Numbered from the stretch's first letter, positions 7,958 to 16,238 are shown. The stretch: 64,000 bases of DNA from Prochlorococcus sp. AG-363-C02 (GCA_003278345.1 QCFH01000003.1:1-64000); one strand, 5' to 3'. Translations and numbers: made by a program. The notes: a model not told the origin generated them from the sequence alone.

Positions 7958-8125
7958 ATGGATGCTCCGGCAGTGCATATTAATTTGTTCAACGCGATAA
8001 TTGCGCTGTACGTGATTGGTTACCAAATAACTATTTGCTCTGATTGGAGTTGGATACCGATGAATAACGAGGATTACACATTGCCTTATAAAAACAAATG
8101 GTCCAAGGCCCTGCCGACTGATTAG
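7958..8125 (+). CDS. Small membrane protein
   Basis: 55 residues: MDAPAVHINLFNAIIALYVI begins with one hydrophobic segment, followed by a polar tail (MNNEDYTLPYKNKW). Not recognised; convergent with the minus-strand secreted genes that follow. Confidence 0.45.
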   Translation: MDAPAVHINLFNAIIALYVIGYQITICSDWSWIPMNNEDYTLPYKNKWSKALPTD

Positions 8126-8164
8126 AGGGGTTAGAACTAAAAGAATTAATCTTAGTTAGAGAAA

Positions 8165-8368
8165 TCATTCCATGATCATCCCACATAAAACGGGGTTTTT
8201 TATGCACTCATTTTCACTAGGGCCATGCTTTTTTATGACAGATTCTTGTGAAACTACAGAGTGATTAACAGCTTCTAAAGGACCTCCTTCACCATGAGGA
8301 AGAGGATGCGCTACAGCAATATTTGGTAATGCGATTGCAGCGAGGAGTGGAAGTAATAAACGTTTCAT
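8165..8368 (-). CDS. Small secreted protein, MKRLLLPLL signal peptide
   Basis: 67 residues. A clear signal peptide (MKRLLLPLLAAIALPNIAVA) with cleavage expected after AVA or AHP; mature part ~45 residues with two Cys near the end (ECIKNPVLCG), which could form a disulfide. Starts immediately after the stop of the upstream ORF, so the two form an operon. Same signal type as 4996-5209 and 8369-8602. Confidence 0.65.
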   Translation of the reverse strand: MKRLLLPLLAAIALPNIAVAHPLPHGEGGPLEAVNHSVVSQESVIKKHGPSENECIKNPVLCGMIME

Positions 8369-8602
8369 TTATTTAGAGTTTATACATTCCATTTTTGATC
8401 TTCTTGCTCCTCTTTGCGGGTGAGGCCAAAAGCGATCACTACTCTTTAACTTCTTGATAGCCTTCTCACGAGCCTCTTCGCTTTCCATTGGCACTACAGC
8501 TAGTCTCTCCGCAAATGTATGAATAATTAAATAGTATTCAGCAGCACTAACAGCCGTAGGTAAAGCAAAAGCAGCAAGTAAGGGAAGTAGTAAGTTTTTT
8601 AT
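8369..8602 (-). CDS. Small secreted protein ORF with ATA at the start position
   Basis: From ATA at 8602 the frame is open for 77 residues: KNLLLPLLAAFALPTAVSA is a textbook signal peptide of the MKRLLLP type, followed by AEYYLIIHTFAERLAVVPME and a basic tail. The expected ATG is ATA; no in-frame ATG, GTG or TTG start would keep the signal peptide whole. Its stop abuts the next ATG. Either the start was lost recently or ATA is used. Confidence 0.5.
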   Translation of the reverse strand: MKNLLLPLLAAFALPTAVSAAEYYLIIHTFAERLAVVPMESEEAREKAIKKLKSSDRFWPHPQRGARRSKMECINSK

Positions 8603-8611
8603 TTCTCAAAA

Positions 8612-8688
8612 CTAGAAGTTTTTCTTAGGTTATTAATCCATTTGGAAAGAACGTCATTCTTCTTTTGACTTTTTAATAAAGGTTTGAT
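8612..8688 (-). repeat. Repeat of the KWINNLRK gene tail
   Basis: About 77 bases closely matching 5222-5300, encoding SQKKNDVLSKWINNLRK. Lies upstream of a signal-peptide ORF in both places, so a two-gene unit seems to have been duplicated. Confidence 0.6.
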
Positions 8689-8888
8689 GATATTGGTGTT
8701 CTTTTTTCTTGGATATTCCTCTTCTTGGCATCGGTCTTCAGTCAGATTCAATATCTATAACCTCAGGAGGTTTGCCACCTTCAAGACTTTCTGTTGCTGT
8801 TCTGATTTTGTTTTTCATATCAATTCCTCGTCTTATCACTTGCATGAAATCAATATAAAGATAATGAGTTTCTCACTTCCCCCAGACA

Positions 8889-9317
8889 ATGCTCACAGAA
8901 ACGATTCAAGTTAAATCAACTTCCTCTTTTAGTTGCCATCCTATTAGTGAGAGCATACAAAGTTTCTTGGATACATCCCAACAACTAGAAGGTGTAGTTT
9001 GTGCTTTTAGTCAACATTCAACCGTTGGGATGATAGTTAATGAAATGGAAGAAAGGCTGATATTGGATCTAGGGAAATGGTTGGAAGAGATGGCCCCAAC
9101 AGCTCAAGGATATAAACATGATGATTTACATCTTAGAGAGAACATCCCAGAGGATGAACCAAAGAATGCTCACTCACATCTAAGAGCTTTGCTTTTAGGA
9201 AATCATGTAAGTGTTCCTTTTAAAAATGGAAAGCTCCAACTAGGTAAATACCAAGAGATAATTATGGTTGAACTAGATGGTCCTAGGGAAAGAAACATCG
9301 TAATTAGTATTCAGTAG
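8889..9317 (+). CDS. yjbQ: YjbQ/UPF0047 family protein
   Basis: 142 residues, full family length. Motifs: FSQHSTVGMIVNE with its conserved His, KHDDLHLRENIP, NAHSHLRALLLG with two His, and LDGPRERNIVI at the end. The family forms trimers with a His metal-like site; E. coli YjbQ has weak thiamine-phosphate synthase activity, but the true role is unsettled. ATG at 8889. Housekeeping-like gene among island genes. Confidence 0.9.
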   Translation: MLTETIQVKSTSSFSCHPISESIQSFLDTSQQLEGVVCAFSQHSTVGMIVNEMEERLILDLGKWLEEMAPTAQGYKHDDLHLRENIPEDEPKNAHSHLRALLLGNHVSVPFKNGKLQLGKYQEIIMVELDGPRERNIVISIQ

Positions 9318-9402
9318 GGATAAAAGGCTCCTGATCTAGCTCAAGTCTTCATACTGCCTTGATTTAGAGCAACTGCATGTAAAGCACTCGCCGATTAAAA
9401 AT

Positions 9403-9543
9403 TTAATGAATGATCAATTTTTCTAGTACTAGAGCTATGAATACCCCTTTGAAAAAGACAAGCCAAAGTAATCCATAATCACTAAGGCCTAGCTTCTTTT
9501 GATACCAAGCAATTAGCTGCTTGTGCTTTTCTATAAGTTTCAT
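9403..9543 (-). CDS. Small single-span membrane protein
   Basis: 46 residues: a basic start (MKLIEKHKQLIAWYQKKLG) then one membrane segment (YGLLWLVFFKGVFIALVL). Its ATG overlaps the stop of the upstream gene (ATGA), so translation is probably coupled. Family not recognised. Confidence 0.6.
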   Translation of the reverse strand: MKLIEKHKQLIAWYQKKLGLSDYGLLWLVFFKGVFIALVLEKLIIH

Positions 9544-9764
9544 TTTTTCTTTGACTTGTTGTAATTAAATTTAGTAGAAGCTCTGTTGCCTTGCCAAGAA
9601 AGAGTGCCTTGATACTGGTCCTCATTTAGTAAGTAACGGAGTGCGTCATCTGAAGGTGCTTCAGCTATTTCCTCTTGGGGCATTAGCTCAATCTCCTCTG
9701 CTTGAACTGCAATAGGACAGCAAAACAAAAGTAGACCAAGAACAAAAGTAAAGAGTTTTTTCAT
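9540..9764 (-). CDS. Small secreted protein
   Basis: 74 residues from MKKLFTFVLGLLLFCC; a longer start at 9812 exists, but it would bury the signal peptide and overlap clpS. Signal peptide ends near VQAEE. The mature part is acidic (IELMPQEEIAEAPSDDALRY), then basic at the end. Lies between clpS and a coupled membrane-protein gene. Confidence 0.6.
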   Translation of the reverse strand: MKKLFTFVLGLLLFCCPIAVQAEEIELMPQEEIAEAPSDDALRYLLNEDQYQGTLSWQGNRASTKFNYNKSKKK

Positions 9765-9798
9765 TGTTTTTCTGAGAGTTTCTATTAAATGAGAAAAA

Positions 9799-10146
9799 TT
9801 ATGTTTTTTCAATTGGTGCCATTGTTAATCCTTTGCTAATCAGTTGCTGATGATATAACTCTGCCTGTTCAAGTGGGCCTCTCCATACTTCCGCCGAACC
9901 TTGCCTATCTACTTCGACGGCAAGTAGCCATGATCTTTCTTCACTCATTCCTGGGATGATTGTCACGAGACAATTTGCTACATGTTCAAACGTATTAAAA
10001 TTATCATCCAGAACTATTATCCTTGCTTCAGGATATTTCTTTTTTGTTGTCTTTGGATCTAAGACTGTAGTAGTTGAATTAGCTGTAAATTTCATAGCTG
10101 TTGTTGCTACAAAATCTTTTACTAAGTTGGTTAAGTCAAGAGTCAT
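9799..10146 (-). CDS. clpS: ClpS-type adaptor of the Clp protease
   Basis: 115 residues. The core IIVLDDNFNTFEHVANCL is the ClpS signature (usually LxNDDxxTxxxV), followed by the alpha/beta fold with WLLAVEVDRQGSAEVWRG. ClpS binds ClpC/ClpA and hands over N-degron substrates. Cyanobacteria have two ClpS types; I cannot say which this is. An internal ATG (10095) is an alternative start that would shorten the tail before the core. Confidence 0.85.
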   Translation of the reverse strand: MTLDLTNLVKDFVATTAMKFTANSTTTVLDPKTTKKKYPEARIIVLDDNFNTFEHVANCLVTIIPGMSEERSWLLAVEVDRQGSAEVWRGPLEQAELYHQQLISKGLTMAPIEKT

Positions 10147-10329
10147 ACCTTCATTATGGCTCTCATTCCTATTGGAAAAGTTATCCTAAGAAATCAATAC
10201 CAGAAATCAAAGACGAAATGAACCAATTACGGGAAATGGTTTATGCAGCGCAGGGCGTCAGGGATTGATATAGGAGGGAATAAATGATGAAGACTATAGC
10301 TAGATCAGATCTTTAGTTAGTACAGACGG

Positions 10330-10449
10330 CTATGAATCCTTCTTCTTGAAAAACTTTTGGAACATCCACACTAAATAAATAGTTGAGCCTATAAACAAAA
10401 TCAAGCTAAATGTTCCAACTGCTGAATTTGCTGCTTCTACTGTTGGCAT
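10330..10449 (-). CDS. Small single-span membrane protein
   Basis: 39 residues: MPTVEAANSAVGTFSLILFI continues the membrane span GSTIYLVWMFQ and ends FKKKDS. Size and topology match small photosynthetic-complex subunits, but I do not recognise it. The 3' two-thirds are duplicated at 10516-10610. Confidence 0.6.
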   Translation of the reverse strand: MPTVEAANSAVGTFSLILFIGSTIYLVWMFQKFFKKKDS

Positions 10450-10515
10450 TTCATCCTTTTTCTAATTACACAAAACATACTTTAAGTGGCTGAGCTAGTT
10501 CAAGTTTTCATACTG

Positions 10516-10590
10516 CTATGAATCCTTCTTCTTAAAAAAAATTTGGAACATCCAAACCAAGTAAATGGTTGAACCAACTAGGAATAACAT
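10516..10590 (-). pseudogene. Truncated duplicate of the small membrane protein at 10330
   Basis: Encodes MLFLVGSTIYLVWMFQIFF and KKKDS, matching the C-terminal part of the gene at 10330-10449. The N-terminal part is replaced by the Crp-like pseudogene sequence, so a duplication joint lies near 10610. Confidence 0.55.
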
Positions 10591-10970
10591 CTGGAATAGT
10601 GGTCCCGTAAGTCCGTCAAAGCAAATGGTCTGCAGTGGTCCATCAAAGAAAAAGGTTCGCCAAATACCTTATTTGGGCCCACAAAACCAAGAATTAATTC
10701 CTTACCATCAAAAGTTGCCGCTCGTAATTTAATTAGTCCTTTAACAACAATCCAGATTTTCCCTTTGAGCCAAGGAATAGAATTTCCTTTGGAAATATGA
10801 ACACTATTTTTTCTAGAAGAACTCGTTTCCAAAAATTTTGACAATCCGTCCATAACATTTGTTGAAACCGTGCAATTAGCTACAAGCAAGTTTGACTTAA
10901 TCAAGCTTCGGCTATTTACAAGTGATGTAGATCTGCTAGAACGACTAGATGAAACGATTATTAATTTCAC
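10578..10970 (-). pseudogene. Truncated Crp/Fnr-type regulator fragment
   Basis: The middle resembles a Crp-family sensor barrel: GKIWIVVKGLIKLRAATFDG then ELILGFVGPNKVFGEPFS. The helix-turn-helix half is missing; the frame runs into the duplicated membrane-protein tail. The N-terminal reading (Ser/Arg-rich) overlaps a divergent gene and is doubtful. I read it as a decayed transcription factor. Confidence 0.55.
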
Positions 10971-11197
10971 TGATCGCTGTTATTGCATTTCCTGCCGCGG
11001 CTAATGCTGAAACTGTTTGGTTAGTTCTTAGGTATTCAACAGGTCTTAAACAGAGTGGCGTTGGCGCAGCCCTTGAAAAAATACCAATGAATAGCTTGCA
11101 AAACTGCGAAATGATGGGTGCTCAATGGATGGGGAGCAGACCAAGCAGAGGAGAAAAAGGTCCTGTCTTTGGCTTCAACTGCCTTAAAGGTAAATAA
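10949..11197 (+). CDS. Small secreted protein, MKRLL signal peptide
   Basis: 82 residues. Signal peptide MKRLLISLIAVIAFPAAANA, then ETVWLVLRYSTGLKQSGVGA, two Cys, ending FNCLKGK. The VWLVLRY start after the signal is common in this island-protein type. Its stop directly abuts the next ATG (TAA/ATG), so they form an operon. Confidence 0.7.
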   Translation: MKRLLISLIAVIAFPAAANAETVWLVLRYSTGLKQSGVGAALEKIPMNSLQNCEMMGAQWMGSRPSRGEKGPVFGFNCLKGK

Positions 11198-11806
11198 ATG
11201 AAAAAGTCTTTACTAATGGCTCTAATAGCAGCCTCTTCTATTGCACCTATACCTACAAAGGCAGACTTAGGTGATGCTGATTTTCCTATTGGAAAATTTA
11301 ATAATGCACCTCAGAGTTATCACGATGCTTGGTGCCGCAAACTTAAAAACGAATGTCGAGTTCGTATACAAGGACAAAATTTATGGGTTGAAGGTCAAGG
11401 AGGCATTAAGAGATCTCAATTCCTAAACTATAGATATGACTGGGATGGAGAAGAATTCTATAACTACATCACTTATAAAGATAAAAAAGGACAGAAAAGA
11501 GACGCATTATTTCTTTTTGTGCATCCAAGGGCTCAAGCAGAATTCATTCGAGCTTTTTTTAGGTGGAAAGATCAAGTTGAAGAGCCATATCCTAACTTCC
11601 GCTTACCTGCAAGCCAAGGTCCACAAGAAACGCATGGAAGGGATAAGAGCAATCTAGTTCCAATGAACCCTTACGACAATCCACCAATTACTGATTGGTC
11701 AAAAAGAACAACCCATATGACTGATGCTTGCGAAAGAGGTGTTTTGAATGCAAAAGATAAAAGGTGCCAAAAGTTAGCAGATTGGTCCCCATCCATCGAG
11801 CAATAG
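11198..11806 (+). CDS. Secreted protein of unknown function
   Basis: 202 residues. Signal peptide MKKSLLMALIAASSIAPIP ending TKA. The mature part begins DLGDADFPIGKFNNAPQSYH and contains four Cys (WCRKLKNECRVRI; two near the C-terminus), suggesting disulfides in the periplasm. Rich in Trp, Tyr and charged residues. No family recognised. Second gene of an operon with the preceding secreted protein. Confidence 0.7.
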   Translation: MKKSLLMALIAASSIAPIPTKADLGDADFPIGKFNNAPQSYHDAWCRKLKNECRVRIQGQNLWVEGQGGIKRSQFLNYRYDWDGEEFYNYITYKDKKGQKRDALFLFVHPRAQAEFIRAFFRWKDQVEEPYPNFRLPASQGPQETHGRDKSNLVPMNPYDNPPITDWSKRTTHMTDACERGVLNAKDKRCQKLADWSPSIEQ

Positions 11807-11826
11807 ATTTAACTAAAACTCATTTA

Positions 11827-12232
11827 AGCTTAAGAGGGCAGGACTAATTCCTGAGGGTAATAATCTAGGGATAGAATGCCCTAAATGCTTTAATGCCGCT
11901 GTAGTCGGAATGTAAATGCTGGCGAAGACTAAACCAATTGAAGGTTGGTTAGTTAAACCTGATCGAGTAGATGGATAAGCCTGCAATACATACTTACAAA
12001 GAAAAGAAAGCTGGAAAAGTCTTAAAAAAATGATAAAGAAACTCAGGGAATGAATATTGTTGCTTACAGATTTAGGCATTCTTATTCTCTTAGAGCCTAC
12101 GTTTTAGGGATTGATTCTGGATCGGTTTCATGAGTATGGGGCACACGCTAGAGGCTCACCACAGATCTTATCCCTACGCTTAAAAGCTAGTACCACCAAA
12201 GCTTTTAAACTTGCTAGAGAGAGGGTTGCATC
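11827..12232. other. Gap with gene fragments
   Basis: Contains a short open stretch encoding IECPKCFNAAVVGM (about 11827-11911) with no start, and at 11935-11975 a DUF1651 beginning (EGWLVKPDRV) that stops at once. The rest shows nothing I would call. Confidence 0.45.
11935..11975 (+). pseudogene. DUF1651 N-terminal fragment
   Basis: Encodes IEGWLVKPDRVDG and a stop; matches the N-terminus of the intact DUF1651 copy (GWLVKPDRVW). Only about 40 bases remain. Confidence 0.5.
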
Positions 12233-12424
12233 ATGACTACTAACAAAAGATATGTTCAATTATTGTTTATGTCTCAAACATGCCAGCCACTTGAAAAGGC
12301 TGCTAGTGCAGAGGACAAAAAGATATATAAGGAAATGAAGCACGCTGATAAGGTTATGAGAAAGTCAGCCAAGAAACTTGGTATTAAAAATCCAATACTA
12401 GAAATTCCTTTAGAGTTAGATTAA
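12233..12424 (+). CDS. Small basic helical protein
   Basis: 63 residues starting MTTNKRYVQLLFMSQTCQPL; Lys-rich helical middle (EDKKIYKEMKHADKVMRKSA). ATG start with a purine-rich stretch (GAGAGAGGG) upstream. Not recognised. Confidence 0.5.
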   Translation: MTTNKRYVQLLFMSQTCQPLEKAASAEDKKIYKEMKHADKVMRKSAKKLGIKNPILEIPLELD

Positions 12425-12627
12425 TGCAATATTTACTTGATTGACAGCTGATCTATACTGAGGTCCAATTAGCTCCTTTTTTTTTTTGTGAAAAGTTATC
12501 TTATATCGATGAATACAGAATCAAAACTAATCTTTTGGCAATTTCTCCTAATCATGAAATAAAGGTTTTTCAGCAAAAATATCCGAAAGCAGAAGATATT
12601 TATGTTATTCAGAATTTATTAAAAAAA

Positions 12628-14283
12628 ATGAAACGCTTACTAGTTCTATTTTTGTTCTTGGGTTTAGGCTCACCTGTTAAAGCTTTTGGAGGAACTACAG
12701 AACAAGAAAAGAATACTTGTAGATATAGGGCTTCAGGAGAAAGAACTGAATTTAGTGCTAACCAAACATATGAAAATTGCCTAAAAAATTTAAAGGAGCA
12801 AAACAAAAATAAGTTAGCAGAAGAAAAAATTCATATAAAAAAAGCAACTTGGCGCAATCGTACCTTGCGGTTTTCCTTTGAGGAAATTGATATGCCAGAT
12901 GCGGGCGAACATATGGGTTTGTACGGTATAGGGGCTTACGATCGACTCAACCCTTGGCTGTACGGCGGTATCACTGCTTACGGTGCCGCGACCGGACGCC
13001 GTGGCGGGTTCTTTACTGGTGGCTATACCTTGGGCGTGGAACGTCAGTTAATCGAAAACTGGATTCTCGATGCCGGAGGCTATGTGGGTGCCGGGGGTGG
13101 CGGTGTCGCGGCGCAAGGAGGAGGGTTAATGATTCGCCCCCATATCGGTCTCAAGCACGACTTTAGATGGGGCGCACTGGGCCTGAATTATACCTACGTA
13201 GATTTCCCCAACGGAGATATTTCCAGCGATGCAATCGCGCTTTCACTGGATATTCCCTTCAGTTCACCGACACACAATTGGGAAGATGATGAGCTGACTG
13301 CGGCCGATTACTTCGGAGCCGACTTGAGCAATGTGAGCCGCCATCGATCGCACTTAGCCGCCCGCGTTCGCTCCTATTCTCCGGCCAGCGGCAGCAAAAA
13401 CACCTCCGGTGGGTCGCTTGATGATTCATTTGGGCTGGTCGGCGTAGAGTACTCTTACTTTCTTGATGACAACTGGTTTACCACTTTTGAGACTGCCGGT
13501 GCCGTATCAGGTGGTGTAGGCGGATATGCCGAACTTTTAGCCGGGTTAGGTTATCGCCTCCCCTTAACCCAAAACGATCGTCTGGCCCTACTCCCCGCCC
13601 TAACTATCGGCGGTGCCGGTGGCGGGCGGGTCGAAACCGGCGGAGGATTTGTTGTCCGAGCAAATCTAGGATCGGAATACCGACTTTCTCCTCATCTCAG
13701 TCTAATTATGGACGGCGGCTATCTCACCGCCCCAGATGGCAATTTTGACACCCCATATGTCGGCTTCAATTTGGCATACGTAATGGAAACCTTTGCTCAG
13801 GATCAAAAAGGAGCTCCCTTAACGGAAACAGACCTTATACAAACTACTAAATGGCGCTTTCGCCCGGCGCACCAATGGTATTTTGATGCGCAACGCAGGG
13901 AAATCCCTTCACGCGATATGCAACTTATGGGAGGTAAAATCGACTGGATGGGAGGAGATTGGTGGTACCTTACAGGACAAGGATTAAGCGCGTATGCAGG
14001 AGGAGCCGGTGGCTATTCAGAGGGACACTGGGGGGCAGGTGTTTTTAGCCCGAGCTGGAAGAACTGGCAACTCTATGGCGAAATGCTCATAGGTGCCGGA
14101 GGGGGAGGAGGCGTTGATAGTGGTAGCGCATTATTGTACAAGCCGAGTGTCGGGTTAGAGTACAATCTAAATAAGGACTTCAGCCTTCAAACTGGTATAG
14201 GAAAAGTGATTTCTAGAAATGGAAATCTGGATGCCAATACCTTGGACGCTAGTCTGGTTTGGCGTTTTGGAACCTCAAAATAA
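12628..14283 (+). CDS. Glycine-rich outer-membrane beta-barrel protein with three repeats, GC-rich, probably transferred
   Basis: 551 residues from the ATG at 12628; a TTG at 12535 would add 31 residues before the signal peptide. Signal peptide MKRLLVLFLFLGLGSPVKA is of the local type. Residues ~20-85 are AT-rich native-looking sequence (with two Cys). From about base 12890 the DNA turns clearly GC-rich. The rest is amphipathic, Gly/Tyr-rich, with three similar units of ~100 residues: GYVGAGGGGVAAQGGGLMIR, LTIGGAGGGRVETGGGFVVR and MLIGAGGGGGVDSGSALLYK, each followed by a xxGLxY/F strand. It ends LDASLVWRFGTSK, a typical barrel C-terminus with a penultimate aromatic strand. Family not recognised; surface exposure is likely. 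Confidence 0.75.
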   Translation: MKRLLVLFLFLGLGSPVKAFGGTTEQEKNTCRYRASGERTEFSANQTYENCLKNLKEQNKNKLAEEKIHIKKATWRNRTLRFSFEEIDMPDAGEHMGLYGIGAYDRLNPWLYGGITAYGAATGRRGGFFTGGYTLGVERQLIENWILDAGGYVGAGGGGVAAQGGGLMIRPHIGLKHDFRWGALGLNYTYVDFPNGDISSDAIALSLDIPFSSPTHNWEDDELTAADYFGADLSNVSRHRSHLAARVRSYSPASGSKNTSGGSLDDSFGLVGVEYSYFLDDNWFTTFETAGAVSGGVGGYAELLAGLGYRLPLTQNDRLALLPALTIGGAGGGRVETGGGFVVRANLGSEYRLSPHLSLIMDGGYLTAPDGNFDTPYVGFNLAYVMETFAQDQKGAPLTETDLIQTTKWRFRPAHQWYFDAQRREIPSRDMQLMGGKIDWMGGDWWYLTGQGLSAYAGGAGGYSEGHWGAGVFSPSWKNWQLYGEMLIGAGGGGGVDSGSALLYKPSVGLEYNLNKDFSLQTGIGKVISRNGNLDANTLDASLVWRFGTSK

Positions 14284-14300
14284 AGACCCCAACCTTGGAT

Positions 14301-14480
14301 ATGGGATATATCAATCAACGTCGTGATAAACAAATATGTCCTGCTATGGCTCGTTATCTACAGTCAATGGGCTGGCAAAAAACGACTAAGCATCAAAGGT
14401 ATACCCTACCTAATGGCTCAAGAACAGATAAGACTAGTGGTTGGATTAGGCCAAGAAAACATGCCCAAGATAATGCCTAG
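14301..14480 (+). CDS. Possible small basic protein
   Basis: 59 residues: MGYINQRRDKQICPAMARYL, then QSMGWQKTTKHQRYTLPNGS and a basic end. It starts 17 bases after the barrel gene. An overlapping frame (14323-14511) looks less protein-like. May be a fragment. Confidence 0.35.
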   Translation: MGYINQRRDKQICPAMARYLQSMGWQKTTKHQRYTLPNGSRTDKTSGWIRPRKHAQDNA

Positions 14481-14683
14481 TAGATGCCTATTGAGATTAT
14501 TGAAGGTTTAGGGTATTGAATACTTAGGAAAAGATATAAGGGATATAGCTATAAACAAAGGCCATAACTTGTCTACGAAATGATGCCCCAATGCCCTAAA
14601 TGATAAGTTATTTGCTTTTGGAATCACTTTCAAAGAGTCAGAACGATATATAAATGTCAGCTCAAAAATCAATTGAATCTCTA

Positions 14684-14914
14684 ATGAAAATACTTCATCT
14701 TAAGAACTCTATCTCTGCCATTTCTCTTGTTGCAATAAGTTCTTATGCATTGCTAACACCAAGTGCAAAAGCACATATATTCAACAGATCAATTTTTATG
14801 CAGGAAGTACTACCTCAATGTTGTATTAGTAGGAGGGGTCAGTATTTGAACCTTCACCTAAGTCCTTATTTTGATAGTGCAACATTCCTGGCTCTGAATC
14901 CTCCACTGCTTTAA
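14684..14914 (+). CDS. Small exported protein
   Basis: 76 residues from MKILHLKNSISAISLVAISS, a plausible signal peptide ending SAKA; an upstream ATG at 14654 adds ten residues. The mature part has a CC pair (LPQCCISRRGQY). Not recognised. Confidence 0.45.
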   Translation: MKILHLKNSISAISLVAISSYALLTPSAKAHIFNRSIFMQEVLPQCCISRRGQYLNLHLSPYFDSATFLALNPPLL

Positions 14915-15035
14915 TTAACAACATGTGTTCAACAAATCAAATCAGTTATTGAATATTGCTGGAAAAGATTGAATTGAAATTAAGTAATATGTAGGTTTTT
15001 TTACCTAATTACAAAAGTCTCGAGAAGCATTAGAA

Positions 15036-15097
15036 AGGAAGTACGACACTCCTCACACAATTGTCGTTAGGCGCTACTCGTTGAGGGCGCCTTTTTT
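15036..15097 (+). ncRNA. yfr1: Yfr1 small regulatory RNA
   Basis: Contains the conserved single-stranded core ACTCCTCACAC, flanked by a short stem (ACGAC / GTCGT) and followed by a terminator hairpin (AGGCGC ... GGCGCC plus TTTTTT). This two-stem layout with the core in the loop is diagnostic of Yfr1, which silences outer-membrane protein mRNAs in cyanobacteria. The 5' end is estimated. Confidence 0.88.
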
Positions 15098-15194
15098 GTG
15101 CTTAATTTTCTTTAATCCTATAACTGGCATATGTGACAGTTATAGAAGCTTTCTCCTGTCTCTAGCACTAATAGAACCTGTATGACATATTGAA

Positions 15195-15284
15195 TTCGTG
15201 AGGAGATGGGATTCTCCAGCAGTGGAAACAAGGAAACACTTGCAGAAGATCCCCAAAGATACCTGCCTACGGGCAGGTTTTTTT
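15195..15284 (+). ncRNA. yfr2: Yfr2-family (Cyano-1) small RNA
   Basis: Carries the family core AGTGGAAACAAGGAAACACT and a strong terminator (ACCTGCC TACG GGCAGGT followed by seven T). Lies about 100 bases downstream of Yfr1 on the same strand. 5' end estimated. Confidence 0.82.
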
Positions 15285-15317
15285 GTACCTTTGATTCCTA
15301 TCAAATTTTTATTGCAA

Positions 15318-15671
15318 TCAACCTAATAATTGCCTCAACATTTGTACTAATTCTTTTTTGGTGAAACTTTCTAGTGCTCTTGGTGGTGGTTTAACTCCAT
15401 GTTTCTTGAGAAGAGCAACAAGTCCAGCTTTCTTTAAACTCGAAAAACCTTTGATTCCATTTGATCTACATAAATTGATTAGTGTTTTGTTTGTTTGTTT
15501 CCAACTTCCTTCTCCAAGTAAAGCTTGTATTTTTTGATTTGGTGAAAATTGCGGAACGCTGATGTCTTGGGTCGCTGCTTTTAGTTCAGCATCCATCTCT
15601 CTCAGACTTCTTGCATCTGATTGAGCAATCTCTTTTAAATTTGCACGCAGGGAATCAGCTATTCGTCCCAT
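15318..15671 (-). CDS. Helical protein with possible SAP-like C-terminal repeats
   Basis: 117 residues. The N-terminal part is charged and helical (RANLKEIAQSDARSLREMDA). The second half has two segments resembling SAP motifs: LCRSNGIKGFSSLKKAGLVA and FTKKELVQMLRQLL. SAP motifs bind nucleic acid, so a DNA-associated role is possible. It overlaps the end of the upstream coiled-coil gene by 17 bases, so they are one operon. Confidence 0.65.
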   Translation of the reverse strand: MGRIADSLRANLKEIAQSDARSLREMDAELKAATQDISVPQFSPNQKIQALLGEGSWKQTNKTLINLCRSNGIKGFSSLKKAGLVALLKKHGVKPPPRALESFTKKELVQMLRQLLG

Positions 15672-16137
15672 CGCCTTCTTCTAGTTTCCTATTAATTGAT
15701 TCTTTCTTCTTGATAAGTACTTCAAGTTTCTCTTTAGAACGAGTCCAACGATTGATGAAGTTAATAACAGCCTTAATCAGTCGACCAATAAATGAACCTC
15801 CAGTATAAGTTTTTCTTCCTTTTACATATGCTTGATATTCAAAGACAAGCTCGTCTCCAGCATCTTCAAGCTCACCAATAACACCAGTCACAATATCAAG
15901 CATTTCATAAGCCTCTTGACGAACAGAAGCCTCACGTTGAGCTATAACTCTAAGTTTTTCTTCCAGAGCCTTCATTGCTTCTCGACTCTTTTCTGCTTGA
16001 CCTCGAAAAGCACCACGGCTCCTCATCAGGCTTGAATAATTCTTCCTAATTTCGAGATAGGAATCCTCTAAGGTTTGTCGATCAAGATTGAAAACATCTG
16101 CCGGGAATGCAGTTGTAGCAGGAATTGTTTTTACCAT
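15655..16137 (-). CDS. Coiled-coil protein of unknown function
   Basis: 160 residues, almost wholly helical with long charged stretches (EKSREAMKALEEKLRVIAQR; RSKEKLEVLIKKKESINRKL). A short hydrophobic piece (GRLIKAVINFINRW) may be amphipathic. First gene of a two-gene operon with the SAP-like protein. Not recognised. Confidence 0.65.
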   Translation of the reverse strand: MVKTIPATTAFPADVFNLDRQTLEDSYLEIRKNYSSLMRSRGAFRGQAEKSREAMKALEEKLRVIAQREASVRQEAYEMLDIVTGVIGELEDAGDELVFEYQAYVKGRKTYTGGSFIGRLIKAVINFINRWTRSKEKLEVLIKKKESINRKLEEGDGTNS

Positions 16138-16238
16138 AAAAAGAATTTAACTGACTCTTTGGATTAATTTGCACCTTAAAAACTTTTTCTCATGATTATT
16201 TAAATGTAGGGTTTAACTAGATGAGCTAGAAAGGGGAT

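Noticed and set aside
12954-13166. Arg/Cys-rich ORF inside the barrel gene
   Set aside because: Shadow frame caused by the GC-rich segment.
14323-14511. Overlapping hydrophobic ORF after the barrel gene
   Set aside because: Shares the stretch with 14301-14480, whose composition is more protein-like; neither is certain.
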